The notes below the pieces were generated by a model, which saw only the letters and a program-made list of their open reading frames with translations, did not search any database and was not told the origin of the DNA. This document shows, in pieces, positions 25,201 through 36,092 of a stretch of 64,000 nt of DNA; the first letter of the stretch is position 1; every line of letters begins with the position of its first letter. Position numbers and translations under genes: made by a program. This DNA comes from Serpula lacrymans var. lacrymans S7.9 (taxonomy: Eukaryota > Basidiomycota > Agaricomycetes > Boletales > Serpulaceae): positions 124,001 through 188,000 of the forward strand of contig NW_006763307.1 in assembly GCF_000218685.1 (NCBI RefSeq), in the 5' to 3' direction.

Positions 25201-26305
25201 CTCACTGAAACCCAACCTGTGGAGGCCGATGCGGAGCAAAACCTCGGCGACCATTCTCAATGTCCAGGTGATCTCGATGGTTATGTTCGCGAGTGTTCTC
25301 TATCTCGTTCTACTCCTGCCGAATTATACGATCAAAATACGCTTCGCCTTCCTGACAGTTGGACGCCTCCAATGACTTTACACAGGTATCTGGCATCGAT
25401 GGACTTTATTCAAAAACGTAATCTTGTGTGCTCTTTTCAATCTGACATCTATGCTGTAGACCTCGTCGAGCGCCAAGCTTTGGGTGATGTTGACTTGATC
25501 TTGGATCCCGACTCAGCTATCATCTTCGTGTCTCTCCTTTCCTTGCCAAGTCAAGTCAAGCATATCATTCAAAGACTGGAGCAGCAAACGTGGCGGTTTT
25601 CTCATATTCTTGTTATTTTTGAAGCTTTTCCGAGTGTTCACGTATTTAAATCCGACGAATGCAGCTCCAATCGGCCCATCCCATACGCTTACACACCTCC
25701 CACCCAAAAGGCCATCAAGACGCTCAGACGAATTCTCGATATATCAGACGCCTATCAAAGTAAGAATACGACCACACAAATCTCCTTCGCATTTGCAAAT
25801 ACCGTCCATGAAGCAGCGCTGTTCACGAGGCACTTTGGTAATCTCGTCGAAATAAATGATCCACGCTCAGGTATCCTCTGGGGGCAACGAGATTGGCTGC
25901 ATGATGAGGAGTATGAGGTTCATTACGCTTTACGTTTCAGCATACCTCAGATCAAACTCACATCCCTTTTTAGGGGGAGACTGATCTTGCGTGTGCTGAT
26001 GGTATGAATACCTTTGCAGCGTTTATCATGCTCTCCCAGAGACCGCTCGAAGACATCTTAGACCTGTTACCTGACGCTAGGATTCAGGAATTTGCACCTC
26101 TTGTTGGTGATAGCAGGATAGTGAGCCCTTCCAATCGACTATCTCTATATATAACCAGTCTTTTATCTCTAAGGCTACTCTTAACGCTGTAATTGCGCGT
26201 CGCATCCAAGATATGGAGATGCCCGATCTTATCGCCAATAACAACTTTCTACCCGAGCGGTCGATTGTCGATTCAGAGCAGGAGGGTGTGGGCCGTCTCT
26301 ACTGA
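22291..26305 (+). CDS. Probable ZIP2/SHOC1-like meiotic protein with an XPF-like C-terminus
   Basis: Ten exons join in frame: 22291-22422, 22493-22718, 22765-22966, 23018-23556, 23607-23676, 23743-23975, 24028-24223, 24291-25917, 25974-26120 and 26174-26305. The sum is 3504 nt, or 1167 residues plus stop. The first 900 residues are acidic, Ser-rich and little structured. The C-terminal part has SAIIFVSLLSLPSQVKHI, then RFSHILVIFEAFPSVHVF, KAIKTLRRILDI and ALFTRHFGNLVEINDP. It then has GMNTFAAFIMLSQRPLEDIL, which looks like the helix-hairpin-helix pair that follows XPF-type nuclease folds. The XPF catalytic motif (G-D-x-n-E-R-K) is absent, as in ZIP2/SHOC1, which act in meiotic crossover formation. 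EME1-like or unrelated HhH proteins are alternatives. The gene structure is firm; the family call is moderate. Confidence 0.55.
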
Positions 26306-26575
26306 GAAGCCCGTGATGGACCGCACTCGTGACCAGATAAAGAAAGACTTTAGCATACTATTTTCAGCTTATCGGCGGCGTTCAATGTCAACTACAGTTT
26401 TGGTACCTTCTTTCAGTGTGAATTCAGGTCGCTAACTCTCATCGCCACCACATATTCCGCCAGCGCAAACCTTTTCGCCTTTTCCACGAACAACGCTTCA
26501 TCCTGGGAGCACTCTCATTGTCTGAATCCCGACACCTGACCTGCTGACCTGTGCCCGACTTAGCGATCGACCACT

Positions 26576-26581
26576 TATAAA
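26576..26581 (+). promoter_or_regulatory. Candidate TATA box, dienelactone hydrolase copy 1
   Basis: TATAAA 48 bp before the ATG; copy 2 has TATAA at 28065, 46 bp before its ATG. Confidence 0.5.
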
Positions 26582-26623
26582 GATCGTGTTTGCGATATTC
26601 ATGTGGTCTTACACATTCACACT

Positions 26624-27720
26624 ATGTCTTCCACTACATTAGCGAGTGCTCCCGCTTCATGTTGTTTTACTGGCGTAAAGCACTTCGGCACTCCCGTCGG
26701 CCGTGTCGTCGATCTTGGAGGGTTAGAAACATATATTTCTGAACCGAAGGAGCAGGGTCCACAGAAGATAGTGATGCTATTTTTGGCGGATGTCTGGGGC
26801 TCGCTATGGATCAACAATAAGTTGCTGCAAGATTACTTTGCTTCAGTGGGTAGGTTCTTGGTTTGATCTCGTACTGGCCCGAAAAAACTGGATACATTCA
26901 TACCCTAGGATATTACGTGCTTGGACCAGATTATTTATTTGGTGATGCAGTGCCGAACCATCCTCCAGATTTCGATAGACATACGTGGGCCAAGACCAAG
27001 TTGAAGCCTGCGCGAGACGCATTTCCCAAGTGGCTCGAAGCTGTAAAGGAGATTCATGGTATGTCGTGTGGTTCAATCATTTCGTTTTCACCAGCTTATT
27101 GCTGAGCAGGCACCGAGAACACGAAGTACTGCGCCGTGGGTGAGCAAACATAGCACAGCCAAAAACTCACAGCCAATATATATGAAAAATGTGATGGTAG
27201 GATATTGTTTCGGCGCACCTTTTGTAATGGAGTTGGCGGCAACCGACTTCATTGAGGCTGGGGCTTTAGCTCACCCAGCATTCCTGGATGAGAGCCACTT
27301 CGAAGATTTGAAAAGTGAGTGAACCCACTCGTTTTTATGCACCAGATCTTATTTTCTTATATGCCATCTACAGAGCCCTTGTTACTGTGTTGTGCAGGTA
27401 AGATCCATGTATTACAACCAGGGGTTTCGAATATTAAATCATCTCTCCAGAGGAGGACCATACATTCCCTTTGCCGTCACGTCGTCGTGCAGAAGACATC
27501 TTGGTGGAACGGAAAGCAAACTATTATTTCCAGATATTTGCTGGTATCAAGCACGGTTTTGCTGTCCGCGGCAACCCAGATGTTGAACAAGAACGTGTGT
27601 CATCGTAGTGCATACTTCATAAACATAGGACTGACAATCCTCAAATCTGTAGGTTGGTCCAAAGAAGAATGTGCTCGTACAGTTGACAGGTGGTTCAAGC
27701 GGTTCGCTGGATCTGAGTAG
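26624..27720 (+). CDS. Dienelactone hydrolase family protein (copy 1)
   Basis: Alpha/beta hydrolase of the dienelactone hydrolase (carboxymethylenebutenolidase) family, probably cytosolic; natural substrate unknown. It starts MSSTTLASAPASCCFTGVKH. The nucleophile Cys is seen in VGYCFGAPF, the Asp in EEDHTFP and the catalytic His in IKHGF, in family order. The product is about 250 residues, normal length. Seven or more introns, with one exon of only about 31 nt encoding TENTKYCAV just before the nucleophile. The protein ends RWFKRFAGSE. It is followed 1.49 kb later, ATG to ATG, by a near-duplicate that includes the promoter. No break was found after splicing. Confidence 0.82.
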
Positions 27721-28110
27721 TCACCTCAACGTTCGAAGTAGCGACATGAAAGAAGTATATTGTATCTCCTTATTTCCCAATCACGAATCTTTGTCTGAAA
27801 GTAGCACAGCGTAGACAATTTCTACAAGGGGTGAACTACATTCATGATCAATTTATGGAAGACTGGAACATACTATTTTCAGCTTATCAGCGGCGTTCAA
27901 TGTCACCTACAGTTTTGGTGCCTCAGTATCCTTGTACCCATGACGTATGTCACCAGCGCAAGTCATTCCGACTTTTCCGCGAGAAGTGCTTCCCAGAGTC
28001 CCTTTCATTCAATTTTTGAACCCTGATGACCTGCTGACTTGTTCTTGACTTAACCAGCTTGCTTATAACATCATGTATTCGATTTTCATTGAGTTTGACA
28101 CACTCACACT
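27721..28110. repeat. Duplicated promoter segment between hydrolase copies 1 and 2
   Basis: The stretch from about 27868 on repeats sequence at about 26353-26400: both contain CATACTATTTTCAGCTTATC followed by GGCGTTCAATGTCA and a shared downstream part. This marks the tandem duplication unit of about 1.5 kb as gene plus upstream region. Confidence 0.65.
28065..28069 (+). promoter_or_regulatory. Candidate TATA box, dienelactone hydrolase copy 2
   Basis: TATAA 46 bp before the ATG, matching copy 1 in place. Confidence 0.5.
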
Positions 28111-29260
28111 ATGTCTTCCACTACGTTAGCAAGTGCTCCCGCTTCATGTTGCTTTACAGGCGTAAAGCACTTCGGCACTCCGGTCGGCCGTGTCATCGAC
28201 CTTGGAGGGATGGAAACGTATATCTCTGAGCCAAAAGAACAAGGTCCCCAGAAGAAAGTGATATTATTTTTGGCAGACGTTTATGGTGCGCTATATATCA
28301 ACAGTAAGCTGTTGCAGGATTATTTCGCCTCGATGGGTAGGTTTTTGTGTAAACGTTGCTTGACGAAGATCGAGTGAACAAAACTTTTATGCCAGGATTT
28401 TATGTGCTTGGTCCAGACTATTTCTTTGGTGATACAGTCCCCACTCAGCCACCAGGTTTCAATAGGGATGCTTGGGCAAAATCGAAATTGGCACCTGCGA
28501 AAGAGGCATTTCCGCAATGGCTTGATGCTGTGAAGGAGATGTATGGTACGTGGTGAGGTTGATCATTTGTATTGCATCATAACACTCACTGAGCAGGCAC
28601 TGAGAATACGAAGTACTGCGCTGTGGGTAAGCATTCATAGCACAGATGTAAACCTGCAGGAAAGCAAAGATACATGAAGAACTGATGACAGGGTACTGTT
28701 TTGGCGCACCTTTCGTCATGGATTTGGCAGCAACAGATTTCATCGAAGCTGGTAAGACTTGGATGGTGTGTAAGAGTTCAAATTACTTCACAACAATATA
28801 GGGGCTTTGGCGCACCCAGCATTCTTGGATGAGAGCCATTTCGAGAAATTGAAAAGTGAGTCAACCTAGAATCTTGTCTTTACAAACTCTTAATGTCTGC
28901 TGTATAACCCTCAGAGCCCTTGTTGCTATGCTGTCCGGGTGAATTTACCTTCACAGCCTCCGTATTCCAGTATTGAAGCTAAATCTACAGAGGATGACCA
29001 CACTTTCCCTTTGTCCTCGCGTCGCCGAGCTGAAGATATTATGGTTGAACGAAAGGCACTATATTATTTCCAGGTATTTGCTGGTGTTAAACACGGTTTC
29101 TCTGTTCGGGGCAACCCAGACATCGAGCAACAACGTGCGGCATGACAGCGTATGATTGACAGGGTCGAAACTAACTATCCTCGTCTCTCTAGGGTGGTCC
29201 AAGGAAGAATGCGCTCGTGGAGTCAACGAGTGGTTTACGCGTTTTTCCAGATTTGACTAG
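28111..29260 (+). CDS. Dienelactone hydrolase family protein (copy 2)
   Basis: Tandem copy of the preceding gene. The first residues are identical (MSSTTLASAPASCCFTGVKH) and the catalytic set is the same: GYCFGAPF, a downstream EDDHTFP Asp, and VKHGF. It has one more intron than copy 1, after ATDFIEA, where copy 1 reads on. The C-terminus is EWFTRFSRFD rather than RWFKRFAGSE. Splices could be followed to the stop at 29258-29260 with no lesion. Substrate unknown. Confidence 0.82.
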
Positions 29261-29449
29261 TAGTAAACTCCATGTTCAAAGTAAGGGAAAGGAAAAGAAG
29301 CTTGATTCCCCATCACACTACCTTGTGATAAATAGATATATGCCTCCTTACAAGACGAATACGATTGTGCTATGCCTTATGAACGATGTCAGCATTTTTA
29401 CATAACTGAGCAAAGATAATTACTCGCCTAAGCGCTTTGGTGAAGGTGT

Positions 29450-30275
29450 TCAACCAATTTCCACACCACCAACTTTGACAACCATCTTTATGGGGAATGG
29501 CGAGATGCCGGTAGAGTTGGTAATTAGGGGTACCGCTGTACGTCCACGTTCAGATGATGTATGCGTGAGCATGACGTGTAATGATTTGGAAAGAGTAGAT
29601 GCCAGCGTAGCATTAAATTCCTGTCGGTCTATGCTATATTTAACGTAAAGATTGTTTCATCGGTAGCGTGGCCACAAACCTCGATCTGACTTGGGCTGTC
29701 TCATTTCAGCGTTGATTATCCTGAGGCGTCGACCTGTTCAGTATAGAGTATGACGGGGGATATACAGGAGAGATAACCCACCATTGCTCCCAAGGAACCT
29801 CTTCTTCACCCATGTACACCTGAAACCAAGACTTCTTTGGACGCTTTTCCGAGAAAATAACGAGTATCTGATAAATAAGTAAGGTCAAGATATAGTACAA
29901 GGGCGAGTATAAATGCAGTCACCTGGCCACGTTTATTCACACCGCCTTCGATACCTTTCCAGAAGATATCTACCTTGTCGTTCACAAGTTGCTCCATCTC
30001 TTGATCGACCACCCCCGGCTGAATATCAAGTTAGCAGAGGGAAGAAACGGGGCAGAAAACGACGTACCATGGTAACATCAAGCACTTCAAAACTCTGAGG
30101 CTTTACTAGCCCAAACAGCCTGTGGAAAAGTATAGAGTGGAGGATGGCATGGAGAACTTCTTTGGCAGTGCGGCGATCAAGGACCTAAACTAACGATTTG
30201 TAAAGAAATCTGATATTGAATGTCTTGCAAGGGCCTTACCACATCAATAGTAACTATAGGGTGGTTATTGTTCAT
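29450..30275 (-). CDS. ATG101: Autophagy-related protein ATG101
   Basis: HORMA-domain subunit of the ATG1/ULK1 autophagy-initiation complex, partner of ATG13. The spliced product of about 185 residues starts MNNNHPIVTIDV (ATG at 30275), then VLDRRTAKEVLHAILHSILF, which matches the ATG101 N-terminal helix. Next come DQEMEQLVNDKVDIFWKGIE, then KRPKKSWFQVYMGEEEVPWE, which contains the W-F pair of the 'WF finger' and the P-W-E-x-W motif. Then come INAEMRQPKSDR and a C-terminal strand ending FPIKMVVKVGGVEIG, stop at 29450. All introns are short and phase-consistent. Baker's yeast lacks this gene but basidiomycetes have it. It is co-directional with DSK2 and lies 392 bp downstream of it. Confidence 0.85.
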
Positions 30276-30667
30276 CTCCCTTGAAAGATAACAACTTGGC
30301 CTGGGGAACTGACGGAGTCGTAAAGACAAGCATGTGAAGATTACAAACCCTAACCCTTCCAAATCAGTTCAGGCGCTTACAAGCCAAAATGCTCATATCT
30401 CATTGGGCACCACAGCTTAGTGCTCCACTAACCCCACAGAACGCAACAGCATTGGCAATAGTAGGTGACATGCTAGAGAGAGCATAAGGAGTTATCGGTG
30501 CATATGGATGGTCTGTCCAAAGTCTACGTTTGATTCGTCTGGGTGGATCTCCTGAGCTTCGAGACAACTCGCATCTGTACGTAAAACTCTGGGAAGGAAA
30601 ATATGATACAGGACGATGTACTACACCTACAAGATATTCATGCTGCGATAGTCTACACTGACCTTCA
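30276..30667. other. Gap between DSK2 and ATG101
   Basis: About 0.4 kb holding the DSK2 3' end and the ATG101 promoter. The minus frame that crosses it is only read-through of the DSK2 tail. Confidence 0.5.
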
Positions 30668-32146
30668 TTAGAGCCCTCCTCCGCCCAAGATATATTCAAT
30701 TGCCGAGTGTACGTTGCCGCCTGTCGCTAACAGCGCTCGTATGTTCTGGGACGCATTCGTGAAACCCATGTCCTGTAGTTGCTGTACGTACACAATAAAA
30801 TGAGTCATGTATATTTTCACCAGATCTCACAATAGTACTCACCTGTAATTGCACTTGGAACCTTTCTTCGGGTGGCCTTGCGTCACTTGGGGTAGGAGGG
30901 ACGCCACCAAAACCGCCAGCTCCACCCATGCCGCCTCCAGCGAAGAGCTGCTGCATCATTGCGGGATCAAACATGCCCAATGGCGGGGCACCAGCACCTC
31001 CGTTTGCAGGGTTCGTGCCAGCGTTGGCGGCGCCTGCTGCGGGAGGTGATGTAGGGGCGAATGGAGGGAAAAACGCGGGAAAAGGAGCATTTGGTGCCGC
31101 TTGTTGCGGCTGTGGAGTAGAAGATGCATTTGTAACTCCAGTAGATGGAAATCCAGGAGCTGGGAAACCACCGCCAGGCGCAGCACCAAACGGGTTAGGG
31201 AAACCGCCTCCACCGCCGCCGCCGGTCTCGCGGAGAGCTGAGGCCATCTGAAGCATCGAGCGAAGATTTTCAGGGTTTGACCTGAAGCGTTGAGGGCGGA
31301 TAAGCACAGAAACACTTAAACGAGAGTGATGATACTTACATCAATTCCCTAAACCGCTCGCTCTGAAATACCTCACGAACTTGAGGTGCCATAGCAGCAA
31401 GTTGAGGGTTGGAAGCAATTATTTGGTCGAGAACAGCAGGGTTGGACATGACGCTCGACATCTGCTGAAAGAACTGGGGAGAGCTCATCATGCTCTGTAG
31501 CTGAAGTGGAAGATCATGATGATTAGTCATATGTAAACGTCAGGACAAGAGAATACAATACCATGTTCGGATCGTTGGGATTGAGACCCATATCTGCGAA
31601 AGGATTCAATCCCGCCATAAGTCCGTATCCCATGTGGCTGTTGAGTTGGGTCAAGGGGTCGTGTGGGTTTTGTCCGGCTTGCATAGTAGGTAAAGGCTGC
31701 GAGGAAGCTGCCTGCTGCGTTGATGATGCACCAGAGCGAGAGACACCTTTGACCATGTGGATCGTATGCGAAGACTGTATCTTGTAGACCGATAGAACAT
31801 CCTCGTCCTGAAGGGTATCGTTTAGTAAGCCCGCTCACCCATCATACGCGCGTACGTACTTTCAACACTCGTCCTATGGTGTATAGCCATTAAGTACAAT
31901 AAATAGTAGGATATGGAGTTGGACGTACCGGAATATATCAACCTCTGGCGGTCCGCTTCGACATCTGACTTCTCCGCAATTGCTTGCTTTAGCTCCAACA
32001 CGGTTTTATCTGTGCTAATGGTAATCTGCAATTTGAGCTCGCTAGGACCTATGAAAGCATGATGTTCAATTGTGCTGAAAATAAAGGATGAAGAGCGTAC
32101 CTTTGACATTGATTTGGATCTCTGAGGGTTGGGCACTGTCCGACAT
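30668..32146 (-). CDS. DSK2: Ubiquilin family proteasome shuttle factor DSK2
   Basis: Carries ubiquitinated proteins to the proteasome. Domains in order: an N-terminal ubiquitin-like domain (starts MSDSAQPSEIQINVKG, then LKLQITISTDKTVLELKQAI and RQRLIYSG); a linker; STI1-type repeats (MSSPQFFQQMSSVMSNPAVL, then NPENLRSMLQMASALRE); a long Gly/Pro/Ala-rich stretch (about 31195-30900) with a run of glycines; and a C-terminal UBA domain (QLQDMGFTNASQNIRALLAT, then GGNVHSAIEYILGGGG). This is the full ubiquilin layout at normal length (about 380 residues). The start is fixed by the UBL domain. It is head-to-head with hydrolase copy 3, with only 139 bp between the two start codons. Confidence 0.92.
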
Positions 32147-32285
32147 ACTGATTGGAGAGCAGGAGAGTGTTTGTGGCTGTTATCGGAAACGCGCGCTCTC
32201 ATATCAGGCAATCGTTATCACTGCCTCCGTGATCATATATTTTGTAGATAACTGCGCAAAACCACTCATACGTGTCCTGCATAAA
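32147..32285. promoter_or_regulatory. Compact bidirectional promoter region, DSK2 / hydrolase copy 3
   Basis: 139 bp separate the two divergent start codons, so the promoters of both genes must overlap or lie within coding or untranslated sequence. No clear TATA box on either side apart from an AT-rich CATATATTTTG near 32233. Confidence 0.5.
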
Positions 32286-33478
32286 ATGTCATCGTCCACT
32301 CTTCTTGCTGGTCCTCTCGGTGATGCCTGCTTCAAGACAGTCAAGCACACTGGAACACCGGTAGGACGTGCTATCGAAGTTGCTGGTGTGCCAACGTACA
32401 TTTCTGAGCCGGCCGAGTCCACTGGCACCCAGAAGAAAGTCATTCTTTTCTTCGCAGATGTCTTTGGCCCTTTCTACTTGAACAATAAATTGGTGCAGGA
32501 TTACTTCGCCTCCTTTGGTAAGAAGTCCTGGCTATTACATATGATAATAAGTAAACGTCTTACTGAATCCCTTTTCCATTTCAGGTTTTACGGTGTTGGG
32601 CATCGATTACTTCTTCGGGGACTCGATGCTGAACCACATGGATGATGCAGGCCGTCCTGCCTGGATCGCAAAGGCCAAACAGGAGGCTGCAGAGTGTGCC
32701 CCACGATGGATCGAGGCCGTGAAAGAGACCTATGGTGAAACGCAGCATGGGCTCTCAGCGCCTGCTACCACTTCTGACTCTCATTGCTCCCATATTTAGG
32801 AACTACTGATACAAAGTATTGCGCAGTTGGTAAGCGTTCGAATCAGATATCAAATAGTATCGTTCAGCGCCTCACCGTACGTTCGTTACGTAGGATACTG
32901 CTTTGGTGCTCCTTTTGCAACCGATCTTGCTGCAACCGACTCAATCGTGGCAGGTCCGTCTAGTTTGGCTTTGACATCTTCATTTTATAAAGTTCTGTGC
33001 TCCAGCTGCATTTGCCCACCCTAGTGCTCTTAGCGAGGAACAGTTCCAGAAAGTGAAGAGTACGTGAACGGCTCTTGCTATACCCCCCAATAATAATCTT
33101 AACACCATGTATCTCAGAGCCGTTGTTATTGTCGTGTGCAGGTATGTTCACATTTTGGTTCCATTTCGGTGACCATCGCTAATACAATATAACCAGAGGT
33201 CGATAGAGCGTTCCCTGTAGAAGCCCGTCGGCGCGCAGAAGATATCTTGGTCGCGAATAAGACTCACTACCACATCCAAGTGTTCGCAGGCGTATCGCAT
33301 GGATTTGCCACGCGTGGCGATTTAAATAACGAGACAGAGTGTACGTATCCTCAGTACCGTGTGCTTCCGAATCATGCTGATTTGAAAAATATCTTCAGGC
33401 TGGGCTAAAGAAGAAAGTGCTCGAGGAATCATCGGGTGGTTCTCTAGATTTGCGTCTGTCTCTGAATCGAAGCTCTAA
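32286..33478 (+). CDS. Dienelactone hydrolase family protein (copy 3)
   Basis: Diverged third copy, starting MSSSTLLAGPLGDACFKTVK. Catalytic residues are present: VGYCFGAPF (Cys), EVDRAFP (Asp) and VSHGF (His). Against copies 1 and 2 the body has the same order of exons but many substitutions (for example IDYFFGDSMLNHMDDAGRPA), and the end is RFASVSESKL. It is separated from the tandem pair by ATG101 and DSK2 on the other strand, so either those genes were inserted, or the copy moved, or the array was rearranged. No break was seen. Confidence 0.82.
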
Positions 33479-33975
33479 ATTTAAGTTGGGTATTATTGCA
33501 TATATAAACTTTATACGTATGTTGTATTGATATTGTATCCGTACCTGGACAAGTAGCTGGATGGATTTATTATTTCCAAGCTGACCACGCATCTCAGAAC
33601 ATGATATCTACGTTGACGTTGAATTTGAGTTGATTTTGTAAACGCGTTTCCGTCTATCTGTCCAGCAGAGAGATGGCACAATCAACTACGGGCAAAACCC
33701 TCGCTGCAACTCGCAACAAAACACCAGCATCCATACTGTCATCTTGACCCATGACATCAACCTTTCTATAAATCTGGTCGGTGCGTATAAAGTACGCTAA
33801 TATGTTGTGATAGGATTCGTGTAAGTAATTACATAGCAATGCAACATGATATGACCAGAAAAACCCAGAGGCAGCCGACGACATTTGACCTGTGACGAGT
33901 ATAGTAGTAGAGATATACAAAGCGATATTAGCGAGCGACCTTGAAAATATTTGATGACAGCTTGATTTTGGACCT
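33479..33975. other. Tail-to-tail gap, hydrolase copy 3 / DUF6534 copy 2
   Basis: About 0.5 kb of untranslated sequence, AT-rich. Nothing else visible. Confidence 0.5.
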
Positions 33976-36092
33976 CTAGACAGCGTCATCGAGAGAGGGA
34001 GGTGTAGATCGCGGCGAACGTGATTCGGGTGAGTCAATGCCTCCGTCGACTTCGTATTCCACCGTCTTCTCAACGTTGATCTCCAACTGGCAAGACGTAT
34101 AATCAGTCAGCCTTATGCTTGTGGGAATAGTGAATGAGAACCCACTTTCGTCGCCGCATGGTCGATGCGAGTCTACGATGAATTAGAATAAAAGGGGGGC
34201 TCAATAACGTTGGCGCTCACCGTTTGGCGCGACCGGAACCGGTTGGCAAAACCTGGTATCACAATCGGCAGCTCTCCCGACAAGCCCCTTTGAGAGCGCT
34301 CCCGTTGCAGTTGTTTGCGAGCATTAAGCCTGAAAATAGGTCAGGTAGGAACCAATGGCATGACCTTCAAAGCTACTCACGTTGCAAGTAGAGAGTTAGC
34401 ATAAACTGTCGAGATTTTAGAGGGGATAAAGTATATGATCGAAATAAAAAAGACGTACGCTTGCCTATCACAAAGTGAAGGCCCATGAATACGAGGTTGT
34501 TGGGCATAGCTAACCACTGTAGCATGGCATGAGCTAAGACTGTAATAGGTGACCCAAAGCAAGCTCAAACTCACGCAAACCATAGACACTATTGTTGCAG
34601 TGCTAAAGAAAAAGAAAAAGATAAGATTGAAAGAATAGACTACATCAACCCTCACTGACTACGTACCATGTGATGGAACCATTTTCAAACGTATAAAGTA
34701 TGACTGAGTTGATAACGTGGTCCATGCTAGAGTCCAACATTTTGCGAGATCACATGAGGTTAAGTTGGATGTAAGACTGGCAAATAATCTACTTGCCTGG
34801 AATTTGAAGAGGCCTTGCGACTGCCACGTAATGAATGACACAGGAAAACCGCAATGAGCACATCCACAAGCGAAGACAACGCTAGTCCCAGAGTGAACAC
34901 CCACTACAGAAATGATCATCAGTTTAGTACTTAGACAAAAAGCATGGATGCGAACTCTGAACTCGTGCTTGAAGCTTGAAAAGGTTTCCATGTGAATCCT
35001 AGGCAGAAGGGTGAGTAAAGCCGCTATGTTTTCATTAGCAGAAACAAACGGACATTTCACCTGTAGTCACTGTATGGAACCAATTTTTGACACATAAGAG
35101 AAATATATAAATGAGAGGTGATGCCTAGACATACCGGACGCGGAACCTAACTCGGACAAATCAGATCTAAGAAGACATCTTTCAGGCTTGAAAGAAACTC
35201 ACACAAACGCAGGAAAGCACATGTAGACTGCGTAACAACATGAGCTAATGTACAGTTATAGAACTGATTACGCACGAGAGGGATTGTAATTCGCCAGTCT
35301 CCACGGCTCACTTTGTGTTATGTCAAAACATGAAACCTGTTTTGATCTGGGGGTGGACTCACGTTTGTGTATTCTATGAGCGAAGAAACTACGAAATTAT
35401 CGTCGGTATACACCCGCAAGTAGTGGGTAAAAAAACATACCAATGTACGATAAAAGTAAGGATTGCCTGCGAAAAGTAACAGTTTAAGGGACCGCCGAGT
35501 CATAATTTATTCATAATGGAGGACTCACAGTGAGAGCGATGCTCATCTACACGATGGGTCTTGTCAGATGATGAAAAAATACTGCATAATTGTCAACTCA
35601 CGGCGACAGTCCTGTGGAAGTAATTATTATTCAAATGGATCTTGGTAATCAGGGTACATCGTTACCTTGGGATCGTATCGATCTTACTGGTGTCGCCAAA
35701 GTTCGTGATAAGATAAGTCCATATAGAACCCCATATTAGACTAGTATGTGCTGTATCCATTAACCTTGGGGATGAGGCATCTCATAAGCTGGAGTTCATT
35801 TAATCATGGATGACTACTGACCAAATAGCGCCCACCTAGAACATCACTTGTTAGAACCAAAGATAATATAGAAGTCGATAGTACTTACGAGTGCTCTGTT
35901 TCTAAGCAGGTCGGTAGGATAAAGCCTGATGTAAGAAAATGATTGCACGGTCACGGTGCCAGACAGGCTAGAGGTCAAGAGAAACTTGAGTGAATGGGTT
36001 GACGGGAAATATGAGGATTGCAGGCCAACTTACCCTGTGGCTAGTAGCCCACCTATCAAGAGGGCACCATATGTTGTAGGAATATCAACCAT
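33976..36092 (-). CDS. DUF6534-domain membrane protein (copy 2)
   Basis: Paralog of the gene at 7.6-9.7 kb; function unknown, predicted integral membrane protein. It starts MVDIPTTYGALLIGGLLATG (ATG at 36092). The next exon is SGTVTVQSFSYIRLYPTDLL. The family signature MDTAHTSLIWGSIWTYLITN follows, with NFGDTSKIDTIPR after it. Then comes VSRGDWRITIPLVRN, the counterpart of KKWYLAAPLVRF in copy 1. The C-terminus is LEINVEKTVEYEVDGGIDSP with a Ser/Pro tail (stop at 33976). Like copy 1 it is cut into about ten small exons. Several middle exons (34400-35500) were not individually fixed. No definite lesion. Confidence 0.7.

Noticed and set aside
30928..31251. A 107-codon plus-strand frame rich in Pro, Ala and Gly
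   Set aside because: It mirrors the low-complexity Gly/Pro region of DSK2 on the other strand.
12935..33478. A secondary-metabolite gene cluster made of dioxygenases and hydrolases
   Set aside because: No polyketide, peptide or terpene synthase was recognised, and housekeeping or unrelated genes lie between.
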